Assembly (NCBI RefSeq): GCF_024699075.1
Contig: NZ_JAILQF010000145.1
Coordinates: forward strand, 1-8,417
Direction of reading: 5' to 3'
Source of the DNA: Butyrivibrio sp.
GTDB taxonomy: Bacteria > Bacillota_A > Clostridia > Lachnospirales > Lachnospiraceae
DNA length: 8,417 nt
In this document: positions 5,007-8,417 of the stretch, in pieces
Layout of the letters: the number at the start of each line of letters is the position of its first letter
How positions within the stretch are numbered: position 1 is the stretch's first letter
Position numbers and translations under genes: made by a program
The notes under the pieces: model-generated
Told to the model about the DNA's origin: nothing
Database searches by the model: none
Seen by the model: the letters and a program-made list of their open reading frames with translations, nothing else

Positions 5007-6311
5007 ATGAAACTTAAGCTAAACTATGGGAGAACAATCCTGATCGGATTTGCCTTTATGTCAATCTGCACTTTCTGGCAGTTCTACGACAATGAAATTC
5101 CAAGAATTCTAAAATATACATTTGGACTAGGAGAAGGCGTTACAGGCTTTATCATGGCACTTGATAACGTATTTGCACTATTCCTTCTTCCTCTGTTTGG
5201 AACTTTTTCAGACCGGGTTAATACCAGATTTGGAAAAAGAATGCCATTTATACTTGCAGGTACATTTCTTGCTACCATACTTTTCCAGATTCTTATAAAT
5301 GTTGCCAATGTTCCGGGAAGACTGCCTCTTTTTATCGTAGTTCTTCTGCTGTTACTTGTATCAATGGGAATATACAGATCGCCGGCTGTTGCAATGATGC
5401 CTGATCTGACACCGCCTCCGCTTCGCTCACGTGCTAACGCTATCATCAATCTCATGGGTACTGTTGGTGCTATATACACACTTGCAATGATATCACTCCT
5501 TTTAAAGGATGCCGAGGATCAGACAAAGACCAACTATACACCACTTGCACTTGCAATAAGCATAGCAATGGTCGTAAGCGTCGTAATTCTTTTTATTACA
5601 ATTAATGAAAATAAAATACGAGACAAGGTAACCAAAGAAGTAGAAGCTGCAGGTCTTTCCATGAACGATGCAGATGATGAAGCATCCATGAAGGCTCAAA
5701 AAGCAGCTAAAGAAGGTACAGATAAGGTAAGATCTACTATGGACCCTTTGGTAAAGCGAAGCCTTATGTTCCTACTTGTATCTGTTCTTTTGTGGTATGC
5801 GGCTTATAATGCTGTAACAACAGCTTTTTCCAGATATGTGGAAGAGGTTTGGGGACTTAAAAACGGAGCTTATGCTAACTGCCTTATGATCGCAACAGTG
5901 GCAGCAGTAGTATCTTATCTTCCTATAGGATGGATATCAGCTAAGATAGGACGTAAGAAGACAATTCTTGTGGGCGTTGCCCTTATGAGCATATGCTATT
6001 TTTGCGGAGTCTTTGCTACAGGGTATTCAAATGCTATAGCCGTAATGTTTGCTATAATAGGCTTTGGCTGGGCAGCGATCAATGTTAATTCTTATCCTAT
6101 GGTTGTTCAGATGTCTGATGCAGCTGACATAGGTAAATATACAGGATATTATTATACTTTTAGTATGGCTGCACAGGTGTTCACACCTATAGCATCAGGC
6201 CTTTTACTTGAACATGTATCGTACAGGACACTTTTTCCTTATGCGTTCATATTTTCGACACTTGCATTTGCTACAATGCTTATGGTAAGACACGGAGATT
6301 CTGAAAAATAG
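5007..6311 (+). CDS. MFS transporter, possibly SLC45/GPH-like sugar symporter
   Basis: This is a 434-residue inner-membrane protein with about 12 predicted hydrophobic segments in two halves. Segments are clear near residues 8-25, 45-65, 80-98, 107-123, 143-165, 178-200, 252-272, 288-310, 317-337, 342-362, 380-400 and 407-426. The MFS motif A is present after TM2 (GTFSDRVNTRFGKRMP, 65-80), with a weaker copy in the second half (GWISAKIGRKKT, 308-319). A charged cytoplasmic loop (about 200-250) joins the halves. The N-terminal WQFYDNEIPRIL region followed by GFIMALDNVFALFLLP resembles bacterial SLC45-type proton/sugar symporters; that is recognition from memory and the substrate is inference. 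The start has a very strong SD, AAGGGGGAG, six bases before ATG. It has its own promoter. No neighbouring glycosidase or kinase gives a substrate hint; the next gene is a GDPD. Another MFS subfamily remains possible. Confidence 0.88.
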   Translation: MKLKLNYGRTILIGFAFMSICTFWQFYDNEIPRILKYTFGLGEGVTGFIMALDNVFALFLLPLFGTFSDRVNTRFGKRMPFILAGTFLATILFQILINVANVPGRLPLFIVVLLLLLVSMGIYRSPAVAMMPDLTPPPLRSRANAIINLMGTVGAIYTLAMISLLLKDAEDQTKTNYTPLALAISIAMVVSVVILFITINENKIRDKVTKEVEAAGLSMNDADDEASMKAQKAAKEGTDKVRSTMDPLVKRSLMFLLVSVLLWYAAYNAVTTAFSRYVEEVWGLKNGAYANCLMIATVAAVVSYLPIGWISAKIGRKKTILVGVALMSICYFCGVFATGYSNAIAVMFAIIGFGWAAINVNSYPMVVQMSDAADIGKYTGYYYTFSMAAQVFTPIASGLLLEHVSYRTLFPYAFIFSTLAFATMLMVRHGDSEK

Positions 6312-6426
6312 GCCTTTAATAATACATTTTTGATGATTTAACGATAATGTAATTGATAAATGAGATTCAGTAGTAAAAAATTATTGAATTTTAATATCAA
6401 TATTGGTCTGTTTTTGAAACAAACTC

Positions 6427-6455
6427 TTGCCATAAAAACGCCCATGTATTAAAAT
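6427..6455 (+). promoter_or_regulatory. Probable promoter of the GDPD gene
   Basis: TTGCCA (6427-6432, 5/6) and TAAAAT (6450-6455, 5/6) are 17 bases apart, with an expected start near 6462. Arms AAACGCC (6436-6442) and GGCGTTT (6464-6470) form an inverted repeat around the -10. This repeat could instead be a weak terminator hairpin for the MFS gene (7-bp stem, 21-base loop, then GTGAGTTTTTT). The rest of 6312-6426 is AT-rich, and I see no gene or good terminator in it. Confidence 0.55.
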
Positions 6456-6467
6456 AAGCAAGTGGCG

Positions 6468-6487
6468 TTTGTGAGTTTTTTCACAAA
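6468..6487. promoter_or_regulatory. Rex/Crp-like operator palindrome before the GDPD gene
   Basis: The half-sites TTTGTGA (6468-6474) and TCACAAA (6481-6487) are perfect inverted repeats around GTTTTT. The core TTGTGA-N6-TCACAA fits the Bacillus-type Rex operator (TTGTGAAnnnnTTCACAA) at all but one consensus position, and it also has the TGTGA-N6-TCACA form of Crp-type sites. It lies just downstream of the predicted start and upstream of the SD, a position suited to repression. The same bases can form a 7-bp RNA hairpin, so a structural role is an alternative. Confidence 0.45.
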
Positions 6488-6512
6488 TTCTGAAGAGGTT
6501 GGTAAATAAGTA

Positions 6513-7487
6513 ATGAGTTCTAAGAAAATACTGCTGACATTAGCATCTATACCGGCTACAATTGGGGGACTGTATCTGGCGGCTGTAATGCCAAGAATAA
6601 TCAAGAGACCTTCAAAAAAGCCTTTCGTTGGCAAGTTATATGCACATCGAGGACTTCATGACAATAGTTCCAGTGCACCTGAGAACTCAATGGCCGCATT
6701 CAGAAAGGCCGTAGAAGCCGGATATGGTATCGAGTGTGACGTTCAGCTCACAAGAGATGGTATACCGGTGATTTTCCATGATTTTACACTTGCAAGGGTT
6801 GCAAGATACGATAAGGGCTTTGAATCACATTATCCTGTTCGTAATCTTGATGGCAGCCTTGGAGTAAGAGGTAAAGTCGGCGACTATTCTTATGAGGAAT
6901 TACAGCATTTTCACCTTCTTGATTCCGAAGAGAAGATTCCTAAGTTTGAGGATTTTCTTAAGATGGTCGATGGAAAAGTTCCGCTTATTATAGAACTAAA
7001 GATTGAAGCTTTTGATACAGGAGTCTGTCCTGTTGCAGATGGCCTTTTAAGAAATTATAAAGGTGATTACTGCATAGAATCCTTCAATCCTCTTGGACTT
7101 ATATGGTACAAGAAGCATCACCCAAGTGTTATGAGAGGACAGCTTGCAGAGGAGTTCCTCAAAGATGAAAAGGATGAATTCCATTCAAAGATATGGAAGA
7201 TACCTTCAAATCTGCTTCTTAATTTTTTAACACGACCGGATTTTGTAGCATATAATTACAAACATGAAAGAAACATGTCAAGGCGTATCGTTCGTAAGCT
7301 GTATCGTAATACAGCAGCAGCCTGGACCATCAAGGATCAGGATGCTTTGGACAAGGCCAGAGGCAAGTTTGATATATTTATTTTTGACAGCTTTATACCT
7401 GATATGAAAGAGAAGGCCGAGAATATGAAAGAAAAGGCTGATCAGTTCATGGAAGAGGGTACGCGTGAATATACGCAGCTGAATTAA
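6513..7487 (+). CDS. Membrane-anchored glycerophosphodiester phosphodiesterase
   Basis: This is a 324-residue protein. An N-terminal hydrophobic segment (about 6-26) after SSKK, followed by a basic stretch (RIIKRPSKK), suggests a single-pass anchor or uncleaved signal; there is no lipobox Cys. The GDPD TIM-barrel follows: AHRGLHD (H45, R46), APENS (E57, N58), GIECDVQLTRDGIPVIFHD (E74, D76, H89), LIIELKIE (E161, K163), then ESFNP and a late AAWTIKD (W271). These are the catalytic His pair and metal ligands of the family. Known reaction: hydrolysis of glycerophosphodiesters, from phospholipid or teichoic acid turnover, to glycerol-3-phosphate and an alcohol. The C-terminus adds a charged helix with the heptad-like repeat MKEKAEN/MKEKADQ (about 298-311). 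The ATG is fixed by a stop at 6507-6509. The SD GAAGAGG (6492-6498) is 14 bases away, farther than usual. Promoter and operator candidates precede it; no terminator follows. Confidence 0.93.
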   Translation: MSSKKILLTLASIPATIGGLYLAAVMPRIIKRPSKKPFVGKLYAHRGLHDNSSSAPENSMAAFRKAVEAGYGIECDVQLTRDGIPVIFHDFTLARVARYDKGFESHYPVRNLDGSLGVRGKVGDYSYEELQHFHLLDSEEKIPKFEDFLKMVDGKVPLIIELKIEAFDTGVCPVADGLLRNYKGDYCIESFNPLGLIWYKKHHPSVMRGQLAEEFLKDEKDEFHSKIWKIPSNLLLNFLTRPDFVAYNYKHERNMSRRIVRKLYRNTAAAWTIKDQDALDKARGKFDIFIFDSFIPDMKEKAENMKEKADQFMEEGTREYTQLN

Positions 7488-7507
7488 TCTTGATAATATC
7501 TGTATGA

Positions 7508-7575
7508 TTAAGGTTCTGTTCAGGAACTAAATGAGATACCTGAGAAATCGAGTTCGTTTCTGGACAGGGTCTTAA
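7508..7575 (+). other. 20-bp hairpin / inverted repeat between GDPD and ppdK
   Basis: Arm 7508-7527 (starting TTAAGGTTCTG) pairs over its full 20 bases with arm 7556-7575 (ending GGGTCTTAA), using five G-U wobbles and no mismatches, around a 28-base loop. No T-tract follows, so it is not a standard terminator. The ends TTAAG/CTTAA are terminal inverted repeats, which also suits a small dispersed palindromic element. A short ORF with SD AGGA (7522-7525) and ATG 7531 reads MRYLRNRVRFWTGS and stops at 7573-7575, exactly at the end of the 3' arm. Confidence 0.65.
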
Positions 7576-7611
7576 ATTGTGCAGATGATTATAAAAAAAT
7601 GTATAGGGAAA

Positions 7612-7636
7612 TTGCAGATTTTGGAAGAATCTGCGA
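7612..7636 (+). other. Hairpin just upstream of the ppdK ribosome binding site
   Basis: GCAGATT (7614-7620) pairs perfectly with AATCTGC (7628-7634); T7612-T7613 can extend the stem with G7635-A7636. The stem ends five bases before the SD AGGGA (7641-7645), so it may influence access to the ribosome binding site or mRNA stability. I found no convincing promoter for ppdK in 7488-7650; TATAAA at 7590-7595 lacks a well-placed -35. Confidence 0.45.
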
Positions 7637-7650
7637 AGAAAGGGAAGAAA

Positions 7651-8417
7651 ATGGCTAATAAGTGGGTTTACACCTTCAAAGAAGGTAACATGACCATGCG
7701 CAATCTCCTTGGTGGAAAGGGCGCTAACCTTGCTGAAATGACTGAGATCGGACTTCCGGTTCCACAGGGTTTCACAATCACAACTGAGGCTTGTACTCAG
7801 TATTATGAGGACGGTCGTAAGATCAACGACGAAATCATGGCACAGGCAATGGAAGGTGTTGCTTGGATGGAGAAAGAGAACGGTAAGAAGTTCGGAGATC
7901 TTGAGAATCCTCTTCTTGTTTCTGTTCGTTCAGGTGCTCGTGCATCTATGCCTGGTATGATGGATACAATCCTCAACCTCGGTCTTAATGATGAAGTTGT
8001 TGCAGCTATGATCAAGGGCAATCCTGATCCTGCATTCGAGCGTTTCGTATATGACTCTTACAGACGTTTCATTCAGATGTTCTCAGACGTTGTTATGGAA
8101 GTTGGTAAGAAGTATTTTGAGCAGCTCATCGACAAGATGAAAGAAGCTAAGGGCGTTAAGTATGACGTAGACCTTACAGCTGCTGACCTTAAAGAGCTTG
8201 CTGAGCAGTTCAAGGCTGAGTATAAGAATCAGCTTGGTTCTGATTTCCCTTCAGATCCTGTTGAGCAGTTAAAACTTGCTATCGAGGCTGTATTCCGTTC
8301 ATGGGATAACCCTCGTGCTAACGTATATCGTCGTGATAACGATATCCCTTATTCATGGGGAACAGCTGTTAACGTAATGCCTATGGTATTCGGTAACCTT
8401 AACAACCAGTCCGGTAC
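7651..8417 (+). CDS. ppdK: Pyruvate, phosphate dikinase (N-terminal part, runs off the window)
   Basis: The frame is open from ATG 7651 to the window end (255 full codons of a protein usually about 870-900 residues). The start MANKWVYTFKEG is typical of the family and has SD AGGGA five bases upstream. The visible part is the ATP-grasp nucleotide-binding domain: LLGGKGANLAEM (19-30, K23), GLPVPQGFTITTEAC, LLVSVRSGARASMPGMMDT (88-106, R93) and GTAVNVMPMVFGN. The phosphohistidine and PEP-binding domains lie beyond the window. Known reaction: reversible conversion of pyruvate, ATP and phosphate to PEP, AMP and PPi. In anaerobic Firmicutes it works in PPi-linked glycolysis or gluconeogenesis; it is cytosolic. 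Codon use is strongly biased (CGT for Arg, AAC, ATC, GGT, GTT), unlike the PHP or HAD genes, suggesting very high expression. The two hairpins in its upstream region are candidate control elements. Confidence 0.96.
   Translation, partial: MANKWVYTFKEGNMTMRNLLGGKGANLAEMTEIGLPVPQGFTITTEACTQYYEDGRKINDEIMAQAMEGVAWMEKENGKKFGDLENPLLVSVRSGARASMPGMMDTILNLGLNDEVVAAMIKGNPDPAFERFVYDSYRRFIQMFSDVVMEVGKKYFEQLIDKMKEAKGVKYDVDLTAADLKELAEQFKAEYKNQLGSDFPSDPVEQLKLAIEAVFRSWDNPRANVYRRDNDIPYSWGTAVNVMPMVFGNLNNQSG

Noticed and set aside
5084..5479. 131-codon minus-strand open frame inside the MFS gene
   Set aside because: It is antisense to a clearly conserved transporter and shows no recognisable family, so it is a shadow frame. 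The other antisense or offset frames in this window were dropped for the same reason.
6382..6402. TATTGA/TCAATA hairpin as the MFS terminator
   Set aside because: The stem is six AT-rich pairs and no T-tract follows at the right place.
7585..7650. In-frame upstream ATG that would extend ppdK by 22 residues
   Set aside because: There is no SD before 7585. The family N-terminus begins at MANKWVY, and 7651 has a good SD.

Overview
The window looks like chromosomal DNA from a low-to-moderate GC anaerobic Firmicute, most likely a Lachnospiraceae member of the Butyrivibrio/Pseudobutyrivibrio kind. The reasons are purine-rich Shine-Dalgarno (SD) sequences, AT-rich intergenic DNA with sigma-A type promoters, a YkpA-type ABC-F protein, a pyruvate phosphate dikinase, and a small acidic protein of a kind I associate with that family. 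The genus is inference; no marker gene is present.

Layout. Bases 1-433 hold the 3' part of maf (nucleotide pyrophosphatase). A hairpin-rich gap leads to a very acidic 84-residue protein of unknown function (585-839). A perfect 11-bp hairpin at 869-898 separates it from a convergent Cof-type HAD phosphatase on the minus strand (931-1743). That gene shares a divergent promoter region with a plus-strand PHP-domain phosphoesterase (2018-2866), whose leader carries a 16-bp tandem repeat running into the ribosome binding site. Next are an ABC-F ATPase (3009-4649) with its own promoter and a strong terminator, an MFS transporter (5007-6311) behind a strong promoter and a structured leader, a membrane-anchored glycerophosphodiester phosphodiesterase (6513-7487), and the 5' part of ppdK (7651 to the end).

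How the genes fit together. Most seem to be single-gene transcription units: convincing promoters or terminators separate most neighbours. The set is a run of housekeeping and nucleotide or phosphate-ester hydrolases (Maf, HAD, PHP, GDPD), a translation-associated ABC-F ATPase, a probable sugar or glycoside transporter and a central-carbon enzyme. I see no phage, insertion sequence, CRISPR, tRNA or rRNA. I do not see a clear new multi-gene system.

The unusual material is in the non-coding DNA: the repeat leader of the PHP gene, a probable leaderless start for the HAD gene, a Rex/Crp-like palindrome just downstream of the predicted GDPD promoter, a fully paired 20-bp hairpin overlapping a short SD-preceded ORF before ppdK, and alternative hairpins in the MFS leader.
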